A stretch of DNA of 64,000 nucleotides, from the NCBI GenBank assembly GCA_963801475.1, contig CAWDEX010000001.1, forward strand, positions 124,001 through 188,000. Reading direction: 5' to 3'. The DNA comes from DAOMFB01 sp963801475 (GTDB lineage Bacteria; Acidobacteriota; Thermoanaerobaculia; UBA5066). The position numbers and the translations under genes were made by a program. The notes beneath the pieces are model-generated. The model was given only the letters and a program-made list of their open reading frames with translations, had not been told where the DNA came from and searched no databases. Positions 17,491 to 26,800 of this stretch are shown piece by piece; positions within the stretch are counted from its first letter, which is position 1, and each line of letters begins with the position of its first letter.

Positions 17491-18799
17491 CGAGGCCCCT
17501 GGCCGCGTCGAGAGGCGCGTCGAGGGCGATGGCGACCGTGAAGAGCGCTGAGATCGTCACGTAGAAGACAGGAACCCACGGGTAGCCCGGCATCATCCAC
17601 GGCGCCGACGGCTCGCGCTTCCGGTAGACGAAGACGGCCGCCCCGCCGAGGGCGTAGAAGGCCGTTGCGGCGAACGAGACCGTGGCGACCAGCTCGTCGA
17701 ACCGGCCCGAAAGGGTCAGGGCTGCCGCGAACAGGCCCTGGAACATCAGCCCGAAAGCCGGCGTCGAAAAGCGGGGATGGAGGCGCCCGAAGGGGCGCGG
17801 GAGCCGCCCGTCGAGCGCCGCGGCGTAGGCGATGCGAGGCCCCGGAATGATGTTCGCCGCGAGGGAGCCGAGGATCGCGACGATGACGGCGAGCGAGAGC
17901 CACCGCGCGGTCCCGGCGCCGAACAGGATCCGCACCGCCGTCTCGGCGGCGCGGGGCGAGCCCCCGAGGGCGGCGACGGGCGCCGCTCCGAGGTAGACGG
18001 CGTTGGCTCCCACGTAAACGACGACGACCAGGAGGACGCCCAGAACGAGCCCTCCCGGAATGTCGCGCTTCGGGTTTTTCACCTCGGCGCCGAGCGCCGA
18101 GATGTTGATCCAGCCGTCATAGGCCCAGAGGACGCCGGCCAGGGCGCCGCCCGCGGCGACCGCGAGCGGAGCCGTGAGCGGCGGGAGAGCGAGGGACGGC
18201 ATCGAGGCGCCGGCCGACGTGAGCCCGAAGACGACGAGGGCCACGATCGAGCCGATCTTCACGACGGTGAGGACGTCGTTCAGCCGCCCCCCCTCCCTGA
18301 TGCCGAGGATGTTCCAGATCGAGAAGGCGAAGCCCGTGCCGACGGCGACCAGCTGCCCCTGCGAGATCCGGAGCCCGAAGAGCTCGAAGGCCGGGGCGGC
18401 CGTCCCGAGCGCCGGAAAGAACGCGCCGAGGAACTCGGCAAAGCCGGTCGAGAGGGCGGCGACCGCCCCCGGCATGACGACGAAGACGAGTGCCCACATG
18501 GCGAGGAAGCCCCAGAGGGGGCCGTAGGTCTCGGAGAGATAGACGTAGGGGCCGCCGGCGGTCGGACGGCGCGCGCCGAGCTCGGCGTAGGTCAGCCCCG
18601 CCGCGAGGGCGTGGAGGCCTCCGAGAACCCAGAGCACGACGATCCACGACGGGTAAGGGACCTTCCGGAAGATGTTCCCGACGGAGAGGTAGATGCCGGT
18701 CCCGATGATCGACCCGGCGACATACAGGACACAGTCCCAGAAGCCGAGGGCCCGCAGCAGATGGGGCCCGTCGCCGCCGGACCCGTTTCCTCCCGTCAC
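17426..18799 (-). CDS. APC-superfamily amino acid permease
   Basis: This inner-membrane transporter has 457 residues and about 12 hydrophobic segments, the usual size for the amino acid-polyamine-organocation family. The first helix has the unwound substrate-binding motif GSIIGTGIYLS. Conserved elements further on include TYAELGARRPTAGGPYVYL, WAYDGWINIS and AEVKNPKRDIPGG, as in LAT-like and related permeases. Amino acid exchange or uptake is the likely function; the substrate cannot be read from sequence. The GTG at 18799 gives a short hydrophilic N-terminus and has no close rival. The 3' end converges on and overlaps the hypothetical secreted gene by 65 bases. Confidence 0.92.
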   Translation of the reverse strand: MTGGNGSGGDGPHLLRALGFWDCVLYVAGSIIGTGIYLSVGNIFRKVPYPSWIVVLWVLGGLHALAAGLTYAELGARRPTAGGPYVYLSETYGPLWGFLAMWALVFVVMPGAVAALSTGFAEFLGAFFPALGTAAPAFELFGLRISQGQLVAVGTGFAFSIWNILGIREGGRLNDVLTVVKIGSIVALVVFGLTSAGASMPSLALPPLTAPLAVAAGGALAGVLWAYDGWINISALGAEVKNPKRDIPGGLVLGVLLVVVVYVGANAVYLGAAPVAALGGSPRAAETAVRILFGAGTARWLSLAVIVAILGSLAANIIPGPRIAYAAALDGRLPRPFGRLHPRFSTPAFGLMFQGLFAAALTLSGRFDELVATVSFAATAFYALGGAAVFVYRKREPSAPWMMPGYPWVPVFYVTISALFTVAIALDAPLDAARGLVILGAGGAVYLWGARRRRRGA

Positions 18800-18851
18800 G
18801 TGCGCGAAAGGGTAGCAGGCGGCACGCGGCCGAGGGGTAATCTCCGGCGCG

Positions 18852-20954
18852 ATGGCCGAGACCCCGCCCGCCCCGCGCCGCTACGTCCTTCGCCGGACCG
18901 GGCCGGCGAAGAGCTACCGGGTCGACTACGCACGCGAGCTGAACGAGGAGCAACGGGCCGTCGTCTTCGCCCCCGACGGACCGACGCTGGTCGTGGCGGG
19001 GGCAGGCTCCGGAAAGACGCGGACGCTCGTCTACCGCGTCTCGCGCCTCCTCGAGGACGGTACCGATCCGGCGTCGCTGATGCTCCTGACGTTCACGAAC
19101 CGCGCGGCGCGCGAGATGAAACGGCGGGTCGAGGCCCTCGCCGGGGCCGATCTCGTCCGGATGACGGCCGGGACGTTCCACGCCGTCGGGGCGCGCCTCC
19201 TCCGGCCGCACGCCGAGCTGCTCGGCTACCGCCCGAACTTCTCGATCCTCGACTCGGAGGACTCGAAGGACCTCCTCGAGTCGGCCACGTCGGATCTGGG
19301 GATCCCGGTGACGGAGCGCCGCTTCCCGAAGGGGGACCTCCTCCACGCGATCGTCTCCTTCTGCGTCAACACGGAGCGGAAGCTGGACGACGTCCTCGCG
19401 GCGGACTATTCGCACTTCCTCCCGCAGGCCGACGCGATCCGGGCCGTCGTGAAGCGGTATCTCGAGCGAAAGGTCGCCGCGAACGGGATGGACTACGACG
19501 ACCTCCTCCTGAACTGGCGGCGGCTCCTCGTCGAGCGTCCGGAGGTCCGGAAAGCCCTCGTCCTCCGGTTCCGCCATGTCCTCGTCGACGAGTACCAGGA
19601 CGTGAACCGCCTGCAGGCGGACCTCGTCGACCTCCTCGTCTCGGACGCGCCGACGAAGAACGTCATGGTCGTCGGTGACGACGCCCAGTCGATCTACTCG
19701 TTCCGCGGCGCCGACTTCGAGGCGCTGCTGACCTTCCCGGACCGGTATCCGGGCGCCCGGGTCTTCAAGCTGGAGACCAACTACCGCTCGACGCCGGAGA
19801 TCCTCCGGCTGGCCGACGTCTCGATCGCCCACAACACGCGCCGGTTCGAGAAGACGCTCCACCCGGTCCGGCCGTCCGGCGTCCCGGTGGCCGTCGTCGG
19901 AACAGCCGACGTCTCGCAGCAGGCCGAGTTCGTCGCCCAACGGGTCCTCGAGCTCCGGGACGAGGGAGTCCCGCTCCCCGAGATGGCCGTCCTCTATCGC
20001 GCGCACCACCAGGCGCTGGAGCTCCAGCTGGAGCTGACACGGCGGGGCATTCCGTACGAGGTTCGCTCGGGCGTCCGCTTCTTCGAGCAGCAGCACGTGA
20101 AGGACGTCCTCGCACACCTTCGGCTCCTCGTGAACCCGAAGGACGAGACGTCCTTCAAGCGGACCCTGAAGCTCCTTCCGAAGGTGGGGGAGAGGACGGC
20201 GGCGACGCTCTGGGCGGCCGTGTCGGAGTCGGCCGACCCGGTCGGGGAGTTCCTCGGGCTGGATCTCGGCCGCGCGCCGGCCGGCGCGCGGGCGGGGCTC
20301 GCCCGCTTCGCCACGGCGATGAAGACGCTCCGAAAGGCGTCGTACCTCTCCTCGCCCGCCGAAGCGATCCGGTACGTCGTGGAGGACGCCGGGTACGCCG
20401 ATCAGGCGCGCGGACGGTTCACGAACTGGCAGGCGCGGCTGGACGACCTGGAAGCCCTGGCGCAGTTCGCGATGCCCTACGACGGCGTGGAGAGCTTCCT
20501 GTCGGAAGTGACCCTTTTCGGCGAGCCCACCGGCGAGGAGACGATCGCGGGAGAGAACGACGACGAGCGGCTCGTCCTCTCGTCGGTCCACCAGGCCAAG
20601 GGGCTCGAGTGGCGGGCCGTCTTCGTGATCGGCCTCGTCGAGGAGCGGTTCCCGAACGTCCGGGCGTCGAAGACCGCCGAAGGGCTGGAGGAAGAGCGGC
20701 GGCTCTTCTACGTCGCTGCCACGCGGGCCAAGGACGAGCTGACGCTCGTCCACCCGCTCGCCTCCTTCGACCGGTACGGGATGCTCGTCGTCACGGAGCC
20801 GTCGCGTTTCGTTCGCGAGCTGCCGGACGACCTCTACGAGCGCTGGGTGCTGGAGCCGGGCCCTCCGGCGCTCGACGCGCCCCGGGCGCCGCGGGCCCTC
20901 GGTGCTCCGGACGATCCGACCTCGGGTCCGGACGACGAGGGGCCTGTCAACTGA
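18852..20954 (+). CDS. UvrD/PcrA-type ATP-dependent DNA helicase
   Basis: This superfamily 1A 3'-5' DNA helicase has 700 residues. Motif I is GAGSGKTRT near residue 55, Ia is LTFTNRAAREMKRR, II is LVDEYQDVN, III is VVGDDAQSIYSFRGAD, IV is LETNYRST, V is VHQAKGLEWRAVF, and VI is YVAATRAKDEL. All motifs are intact. The size fits UvrD/PcrA or Rep rather than RecB or AddA, so repair or replication restart is the probable role. No nuclease domain is visible at the C-terminus, which ends in an Ala/Pro-rich tail. It is divergent from the APC permease gene, with 52 bases between the starts. Confidence 0.93.
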   Translation: MAETPPAPRRYVLRRTGPAKSYRVDYARELNEEQRAVVFAPDGPTLVVAGAGSGKTRTLVYRVSRLLEDGTDPASLMLLTFTNRAAREMKRRVEALAGADLVRMTAGTFHAVGARLLRPHAELLGYRPNFSILDSEDSKDLLESATSDLGIPVTERRFPKGDLLHAIVSFCVNTERKLDDVLAADYSHFLPQADAIRAVVKRYLERKVAANGMDYDDLLLNWRRLLVERPEVRKALVLRFRHVLVDEYQDVNRLQADLVDLLVSDAPTKNVMVVGDDAQSIYSFRGADFEALLTFPDRYPGARVFKLETNYRSTPEILRLADVSIAHNTRRFEKTLHPVRPSGVPVAVVGTADVSQQAEFVAQRVLELRDEGVPLPEMAVLYRAHHQALELQLELTRRGIPYEVRSGVRFFEQQHVKDVLAHLRLLVNPKDETSFKRTLKLLPKVGERTAATLWAAVSESADPVGEFLGLDLGRAPAGARAGLARFATAMKTLRKASYLSSPAEAIRYVVEDAGYADQARGRFTNWQARLDDLEALAQFAMPYDGVESFLSEVTLFGEPTGEETIAGENDDERLVLSSVHQAKGLEWRAVFVIGLVEERFPNVRASKTAEGLEEERRLFYVAATRAKDELTLVHPLASFDRYGMLVVTEPSRFVRELPDDLYERWVLEPGPPALDAPRAPRALGAPDDPTSGPDDEGPVN

Positions 20955-21002
20955 ACGCCTCCGGGGGACTCCCGGGGGCGCTCGGGACCCGCCGCGGGAG
21001 CG

Positions 21003-22979
21003 TTACTTGCCGCCGACCACCTTCACCACGGCCGTGGAGCCGGGCATCTTCTCTCCCTCCATCGGCTCGAAGCGCCCGCCGAGGCAGCCGGCCAGGAACT
21101 TCTCCGCGCGGGCGTTGAAGTCGATCCGGTTCTCGGGGCGCGCGAAGCCGTGCCCTTCGTCGGGGTAGAGGACGTACGTCACGCTCCCCTTGTTCTTCTC
21201 GATCGCCTCCACGATCTGCTCCGACTCCTTCTGGTTCACGCGGGGGTCGTTGGCCCCCTGTCCGATCAGGAGCGGCCTCGTGATCCGGTCGGCCTTGAAA
21301 AGGGGCGAGGCGTTCCGGATCAGCTCGGCGTCCTTCGGGTCGTCCACGTTCCCCATCCGGTGGTCGAACTCCGCCCGCATCGGCTTCCAATACGGCGGGA
21401 TCGACGCGATGAGCGTCCTCAGGTTCGACGGGCCGACGATGTCGACGTTGCAGGCGAACGTCTCGGGCGTGAAGGTGGCGGCGGCGAGGGCGGCGTAGCC
21501 GCCGTACGAGCCGCCGAAGACGGCGATCTTCTTCGGATCGGCGTAGCCCTCGGCGACGGCCCATCTGGCCGCGTCGATCAGGTCGTCGTGCATCTTGAGG
21601 CCCCACTGCCGGTTCCCGGCGTTCCAGAACTTCTTTCCGTAGCCGGTGGAGCCCCGGTAGTTGACCTGGAGGACGGCGTAGCCTCGGTTCGCGAACCACT
21701 GCGCGTACGAGCTGTAGCCCCACGTATCGCGGTCCCACGGTCCTCCATGGACGAAGAGAACGGTCGGCAGGTTCTTCGGCGGGAGGCCCGCCGGAAGCGT
21801 GAGGTAGGAATTGAGGGCGAGGCCGTCCCGGCTCCGGATGACGACCGGCTTCATGGCCGAGAGGGCGAGGCCCGAGAGCTTGGGCTGCGAGAAGAACATG
21901 AAGTCGCCCTTCTTCGCCGTCCGGTCCCAGCGGTAGAAGGACGTCGGGCCCCGGTCGGTGGTGAACGCCACGAGCCAGACGTCGTCCTTCGTCGTCCGGT
22001 TCACGACGAAGAAGTCTCCGTCGAGGAGCTTCTTGATCCCCTCGAGGTCGTCCTTGACGGCCGGGTCGATGACCCGCCACTCCGACCGACCGGGCGCGAA
22101 GGCGACGGCCTCGACGACCTTCGTGTCGGGGTTCATCAGGAAGCCGCCGGCGTCGACGGCGTCCGAGAACGCGATCATGTTCTCGGCGTTCGTCGCGAGG
22201 TCGCGCTTCACGACCCGGGCCGTGTCGTAGCCGATCGAGGACCTCAGGACGGCTCCCTTTCCGTCGGCCGTGAACCCGATGAGGTCGAGGATCTCCTCGG
22301 GACCCACCTTGATCCACGACCTCCACGGGGACTTCGCGTCGTCCCGGACCCGGAGCTCGGTCCCGCCGTCCGGCGTCTTGATCGTGGCGCCCCGGATCTG
22401 TAGCTTCGCGTCGGCGTCCCATCCGGAGACGTCTCCGGGGTTCTCCGTGTCGAGGACGAGGCCACCGGTCTTCAGGTTCAGCCGGTAGACGTCGAAGAGG
22501 CTCCGGTCCCGAGCATTCATCGCGACGAGGAGCTCGTCCGGGAAAGCCTTCTCGGCGGCCACGGCCATGGCCCGGACCCCCTGGAACGGGGTGAAGTCGC
22601 GGACCGTCCCTGTCACGAGGTCGACGCCGAAGAGGTGGAAGTTCTCGTCGCCGTCGTTGTCCTGCCTGTAGATCAGGGTCCGGTTGTCCTCCGACCAGAA
22701 GTACTGCCGGATCCCGCGCTTCTTGTCGGCCGTGACGATCTTGTCGTCATCCTTTCCGATCGTCTTGACCCAGACCTGAAGCACGTTCTTCTTGTCCGGC
22801 GCCAGCCAGGCGAGGCGCGTCCCGTCCGGCGCGAGCTTTGGAGAGGCCTTCTCCGGGTTTCCGAAGATGACGTCGCGAGGGATGAGGGGGGGCTGCTGGG
22901 CCTGAAGGACCCCCGGGACCGCCAGGACGGCGCCTGCCATGGCGGCGAGAAGGACCCTCCTGGCGTGGATGAGGCGCAT
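21003..22979 (-). CDS. Secreted S9-family prolyl oligopeptidase
   Basis: This exported serine peptidase has 658 residues: a signal peptide to about residue 27 (VLQAQQ), an N-terminal beta-propeller with WD40-like PD40 repeats (for example SPKLAPDGTRLAWLAPDKK), and an alpha/beta-hydrolase domain from about 390. The catalytic Ser491 lies in GGSYGGYAA, the Asp in GANDPRVNQKE and the His in DEGHGF, so the triad is complete. It probably cleaves short peptides in the periplasm or outside the cell. AAGGAGG six bases before the ATG gives strong support for the start. The gene converges with the helicase gene and is divergent from the efflux operon. Confidence 0.93.
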   Translation of the reverse strand: MRLIHARRVLLAAMAGAVLAVPGVLQAQQPPLIPRDVIFGNPEKASPKLAPDGTRLAWLAPDKKNVLQVWVKTIGKDDDKIVTADKKRGIRQYFWSEDNRTLIYRQDNDGDENFHLFGVDLVTGTVRDFTPFQGVRAMAVAAEKAFPDELLVAMNARDRSLFDVYRLNLKTGGLVLDTENPGDVSGWDADAKLQIRGATIKTPDGGTELRVRDDAKSPWRSWIKVGPEEILDLIGFTADGKGAVLRSSIGYDTARVVKRDLATNAENMIAFSDAVDAGGFLMNPDTKVVEAVAFAPGRSEWRVIDPAVKDDLEGIKKLLDGDFFVVNRTTKDDVWLVAFTTDRGPTSFYRWDRTAKKGDFMFFSQPKLSGLALSAMKPVVIRSRDGLALNSYLTLPAGLPPKNLPTVLFVHGGPWDRDTWGYSSYAQWFANRGYAVLQVNYRGSTGYGKKFWNAGNRQWGLKMHDDLIDAARWAVAEGYADPKKIAVFGGSYGGYAALAAATFTPETFACNVDIVGPSNLRTLIASIPPYWKPMRAEFDHRMGNVDDPKDAELIRNASPLFKADRITRPLLIGQGANDPRVNQKESEQIVEAIEKNKGSVTYVLYPDEGHGFARPENRIDFNARAEKFLAGCLGGRFEPMEGEKMPGSTAVVKVVGGK

Positions 22980-23130
22980 TCGATCTCCTCCTTGAAGTCT
23001 GTTCCTGTCAGGCCGTTAGGTCGACCGGGCGGCGGACGGGAGGGGAACCTTTCCGCCCCGCTCGCGTATCTGTGAATAACGTGGCGAGTGCCGAAAAGTT
23101 TCCGGACACCGTCGTCTGAGGAAGGTCGTC

Positions 23131-24234
23131 ATGGGCAAGCTCTTCCGGGTCCTTCTCGTCCTCCTGGTGCTGGTCGTCGCCGCCTCGGCCGTCTATGCCT
23201 TCACGCGGTCGCAGAAGAAGGAGAACGGCCTGAAGCTGGTCGAGGCGACGGTGGGCTCCATCACCGAGAAGGCGGTCGCCGTCGGTCAGATCCAGCCGCG
23301 CCAGAAATTCAGCGTGAAGTCGAAGATCTCCGGCATCGTGAAGAGCTGCCGGATCCAGGTCGGCGATGCCGTCCGGACCGGCGACTCGCTCTTCGAGATC
23401 GCGCCCGATCCGACGCCGCTCGAGCAGACGGAGGTAGACCGCCAGGTGGACTCGGCGCAGGCCTCCTACAACCGGGCGAAGATCGATTTCGAGCGGTCGG
23501 TGGAGCTGCAGCGGCAGGGAATCGTCGCGAAGTCGGACGTGGACACGCGCCGCGAGACCTACGAGTTGACGAAGATCGCCCTCGAAAAAGCCCAGCAGAA
23601 CCGCGAGCTGACCCGGAAGGGGCGCGTCGTGACCGCGAGCGCCGACATCGATTCGATCATCCGGGCGCCCTCCGCCGGCACGATCCTGACGCGGACGGTG
23701 AACCCGGGCGACCCCGTGGTCCCGCTCACCTCGTACCAACCCGGGACCGAGATGGCGACGATCGCCGACATGAAGGACCTGATCTTCAAGGGGACCGTCG
23801 ACGAGATCGACGTCGGGAAGCTCCGGGTTCCGATGCCGGCCCGGATCAAGGTGGGGGCGTTGCCGACGGACGTCGTCACCGGCCGCGTCTCGCGGATCGC
23901 GCCGCAGGCCCAGCAAAAGGAGGGGGCAACGCTCTTCGACGTGGAGATCGAGCTGGACCCGTCCGCAAACGTGACGCTACGGGCCGGCTACTCCGCGAAC
24001 GCCGACCTGATCATCCGGGAGAAGAAGGAGATCCTGATGATCCCCGAGCGGCTCGTGATCTTCGAAGACGGAGGAAAGAAGACCTTCGTCGAGCTGCCCG
24101 CCGCCAGACCCAAGGACCCGCCGAAGAAGGTCCCCGTGAAGATCGGCATCTCCGACGGCCTCAACGTCGAAGTCCTCGAAGGCCTGAAGAAAGGGGACAA
24201 CGTGATCCAGCGTCCTCCGAAGGAGATCTCGTGA
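23131..24234 (+). CDS. MacA/HlyD-type periplasmic adaptor of an ABC efflux system
   Basis: This membrane-fusion protein of 367 residues links an inner-membrane transporter to an outer-membrane channel. One N-terminal membrane anchor (LFRVLLVLLVLVVAASAVYAF) is followed by a lipoyl half (GQIQPRQKFSVKSKISGIV), an alpha-helical hairpin (about 105-165, heptad-like QVDSAQASYNRAKIDFE), the second lipoyl half and a beta-barrel. GAGGAAGG upstream of ATG 23131 supports the start. It is the first gene of a run with two FtsX-like permeases and one ATPase. A 69-base spacer with a GC-rich hairpin separates it from the first permease. No outer-membrane factor gene is present nearby. Confidence 0.9.
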   Translation: MGKLFRVLLVLLVLVVAASAVYAFTRSQKKENGLKLVEATVGSITEKAVAVGQIQPRQKFSVKSKISGIVKSCRIQVGDAVRTGDSLFEIAPDPTPLEQTEVDRQVDSAQASYNRAKIDFERSVELQRQGIVAKSDVDTRRETYELTKIALEKAQQNRELTRKGRVVTASADIDSIIRAPSAGTILTRTVNPGDPVVPLTSYQPGTEMATIADMKDLIFKGTVDEIDVGKLRVPMPARIKVGALPTDVVTGRVSRIAPQAQQKEGATLFDVEIELDPSANVTLRAGYSANADLIIREKKEILMIPERLVIFEDGGKKTFVELPAARPKDPPKKVPVKIGISDGLNVEVLEGLKKGDNVIQRPPKEIS

Positions 24235-24247
24235 TGACGCGGGGGGT

Positions 24248-24277
24248 CCGGGGGGCGCCCGAAGGTAAGCCCCCCGG
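24248..24277 (+). other. Intra-operon GC-rich hairpin between adaptor and permease genes
   Basis: A perfect 9-bp inverted repeat (CCGGGGGGC at 24248-24256 and GCCCCCCGG at 24269-24277, 12-base loop) sits in the 69-base spacer. No T-run follows, so it is not a standard terminator. The spacer is also bounded by two copies of AGATCTCGTGA, one at the adaptor stop and one near 24282. It may set relative expression or mRNA stability within the operon. Confidence 0.55.
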
Positions 24278-24303
24278 CGAGCAGATCTCGTGACGCGCCG
24301 CCG

Positions 24304-25536
24304 ATGGAAACCGTCGTCGAGGTCCTCCGCCAGCTCCTCCGGGACGTCCGGAACCAGAAGCTCCGGACCTTCCTGACCGTCTTCGGCCTCGTCTGGGGGA
24401 CGGTGGCGGTGACGCTGCTCCTCGCCTTCGGGACGGGGCTCAAGAAGCAGCTCATCAAGAGTGCCGCGGGGCTCGGCGACCGGATCTGCATCGCCTGGCC
24501 GGGGCTGACCTCGATTCCTTACGAGGGACTGGGGAAAGGGAGGCGGATCCGGCTGACGGAGGAAGACGTCGAGTTCGTGAGGGCCCGCGCCGAGGGGATC
24601 CGCGGAATCTCCAGCGAGTACTCGCAGACGGTGAAGCTCCACTACTGGACGAAGACGTGGCCGGTCGACGTCTCGGGTGTCTCACCCGATTTCGGTTGGA
24701 TGCGGAACCTGATTCCCGACACGGGAGGTCGCTTCATCAACCCGACCGACATGGAAGAGCAGCGGCGGGTCGTCTTCCTCGGCGACAAGCTGGCGAAGAA
24801 CGTCTTCGGAAGCGAGCCGGCCGTCGGGAAGACGGTGATGATGTGGGGATCGCCCTTCCTCGTCGTGGGCGTCCTGGTCACGAAGGAGCAGGACTCAAGC
24901 TACAGCGGGCGCGACAACGACAAGGCGACGATCCCGGGGACGACCTTCCGCGCCCTGACGGGCGACAAGTACGTCGACAACGTCATCTACCGGCCCGACG
25001 CGACGATCGGCTCGAAGAAGGTCAACGAGAACGTCCTCGCCTCTCTCGGGAAGAAGAAGAAGTTCGACCCGAAGGACAAGGAGGCGCTCGCCGTCTGGGA
25101 CACGACGGAGCAGTTCCAGTTCTTCGACACGTTCATGCTCGCCTTCAACCTCTTCCTCGGCATCGTCGGCTCGCTGACGCTCGTCGTCGGAGGGATCGGC
25201 GTCTCGAACATCATGAACGTCGTCGTCGAGGAACGGACGAAGGAGATCGGCATCAAGATGGCCCTGGGGGCCCGGCAGGCCTTCATCCTGAAGCAGTTCC
25301 TCCTCGAAACGCTCTTCATCACGGCCATCGGGGGGACGATCGGCCTCGGCATCTCGCTGGCCATCTGCGACGTCTTCCCGAAGGCGGGCTTCACGGAGTA
25401 CGTCGGCATCCCCGTGGTCTCCCTCCCCGTCGCCGCCATCACCACGGCCGTCCTCGGGACGATCGGCCTTTTGGCCGGCTGGTTCCCCGCCCGGGCCGCC
25501 TCCCGCCTCGACCCGGTCGTGGCGATGAAGCTCTAG
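24304..25536 (+). CDS. MacB/FtsX-type ABC transporter permease 1
   Basis: This inner-membrane permease of 410 residues has the MacB topology: one N-terminal helix (FLTVFGLVWGTVAVTLLLAF), a large periplasmic domain (about 45-280) and three C-terminal helices with the FtsX signature GIGVSNIMNVVVEERTKEIG. It carries no nucleotide-binding domain. The ATPase is encoded two genes downstream, so the system is a split MacB. The loop EERTKEIGIKMALGA couples permeases of this family to the ATPase. With permease 2 it probably forms a heterodimer exporting an unknown substrate through the MacA-like adaptor. Confidence 0.9.
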   Translation: METVVEVLRQLLRDVRNQKLRTFLTVFGLVWGTVAVTLLLAFGTGLKKQLIKSAAGLGDRICIAWPGLTSIPYEGLGKGRRIRLTEEDVEFVRARAEGIRGISSEYSQTVKLHYWTKTWPVDVSGVSPDFGWMRNLIPDTGGRFINPTDMEEQRRVVFLGDKLAKNVFGSEPAVGKTVMMWGSPFLVVGVLVTKEQDSSYSGRDNDKATIPGTTFRALTGDKYVDNVIYRPDATIGSKKVNENVLASLGKKKKFDPKDKEALAVWDTTEQFQFFDTFMLAFNLFLGIVGSLTLVVGGIGVSNIMNVVVEERTKEIGIKMALGARQAFILKQFLLETLFITAIGGTIGLGISLAICDVFPKAGFTEYVGIPVVSLPVAAITTAVLGTIGLLAGWFPARAASRLDPVVAMKL

Positions 25537-25546
25537 GAGCCGGGTG

Positions 25547-26791
25547 ATGAGCGTCGTCTTCCACCTCTTCCTCCAGTCGTCGCGGCTCGCGAAGAAGCGG
25601 GCTTTCCTGACGATCGCCTCGATCGCCTGGGGGACGGTCTCCATCCTGCTGCTCCTCTCCTTCGGCGAGGGGCTGAAGCGGCAGTTCTCGAAGAACCGCA
25701 ACTCGACGGGGGGAAACATCGCCGTGATGTGGCCCTCCGAGACGACGAAGCCCTGGAAGGGGATGCCCCCCGGCCGGCCCATCCGCCTCACCCTCGACGA
25801 CGCCGAGTACGTGAGGGAGCGGATGCCGGAGCTGCAAAGCGCCTTCGGCGAGGTCGTGTCGTGGTCGACGAACCTCGCCTACGGACCAGTCACGAAACGC
25901 GGCCGCGTCATCGGTACGCAGGCGGTCTACGGGGAAGCGAGGCGGCATTACGCGGCGGCGGGCGGCCGTTTCTTCAACGCGAGCGACGAGGCCGAAAAGC
26001 GGCGTGTCATCTTCCTCGGCGACGAGCTGGCAAGAGACCTTTTCGCAAAGGAGGACCCCGTCGGGAAGACGCTCCTCGTCAACAACTCCCCCTTCACCGT
26101 CATCGGCGTGATGATCCACAAACGGCAGATGGGGGTCTACGGGGGGCCGGACGAAAGCCACGCGGTCATTCCGTCCACGACGTTCAAGGCCCTCTTCGGG
26201 CGCGACCGGCTGAACGTGCTCGTCATCGAGACGCACGAGCCCGAGGAGATGGCCGGGGCGCTCCGGCGCCTGAACGAGATCCTCGGCGCGAAGCACGGAT
26301 ACGACCCGACGGACGACCGGGCGCTCGCGACCTGGAACATCGTCAAGACGAGCCAGATCAACCGGAACGTGGCGCTCGGCCTCCAGCTCTTCCTCGGAGT
26401 CATCGGGGTCCTGACGCTCATCATCGGGGGAGTCGGCGTGGCGAACATCATGTACGCGGTCGTGAAGGAGCGGACGCGCGAGATCGGCGTGAAGATGGCG
26501 CTCGGGGCGCGGACGGCCTGGATCACCGGACCCTTCGTCCTCGAGGGACTCGTCTACACCGCCGTCGGCGGGGCGGCGGGGATGCTGATCGCTCTCCTGA
26601 TCGTCACGCCGCTCGGCTACATCCCGATCGAGAAGAGTGCGGTCCTCGAGTTTCTCGGCCGGCCGACCCTCTCGCCGGTGATCGGCCTTTTGACGGCCGC
26701 GGTCCTCGGCCTGATCGGAACCCTCGCGGGATACTTCCCGGCGCGCCGTGCCGCGGCCATCGACCCGGCGGCGACGCTCCGGTACGAATAG
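25547..26791 (+). CDS. MacB/FtsX-type ABC transporter permease 2
   Basis: This is the second permease of the operon, 414 residues, with the same one-plus-three helix layout: first helix in FLTIASIAWGTVSILLLL, periplasmic domain about 50-285, and FtsX motif GVGVANIMYAVVKERTREIG. It is clearly related to permease 1, but many positions differ, which suggests an old duplication and a heterodimeric transporter. I chose ATG 25547 over GTG 25544 because AGGAG at 25535-25539 is seven bases away. It follows permease 1 by ten bases and precedes the ATPase by nine. Confidence 0.9.
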   Translation: MSVVFHLFLQSSRLAKKRAFLTIASIAWGTVSILLLLSFGEGLKRQFSKNRNSTGGNIAVMWPSETTKPWKGMPPGRPIRLTLDDAEYVRERMPELQSAFGEVVSWSTNLAYGPVTKRGRVIGTQAVYGEARRHYAAAGGRFFNASDEAEKRRVIFLGDELARDLFAKEDPVGKTLLVNNSPFTVIGVMIHKRQMGVYGGPDESHAVIPSTTFKALFGRDRLNVLVIETHEPEEMAGALRRLNEILGAKHGYDPTDDRALATWNIVKTSQINRNVALGLQLFLGVIGVLTLIIGGVGVANIMYAVVKERTREIGVKMALGARTAWITGPFVLEGLVYTAVGGAAGMLIALLIVTPLGYIPIEKSAVLEFLGRPTLSPVIGLLTAAVLGLIGTLAGYFPARRAAAIDPAATLRYE

Positions 26792-26800
26792 GAGACTTGC

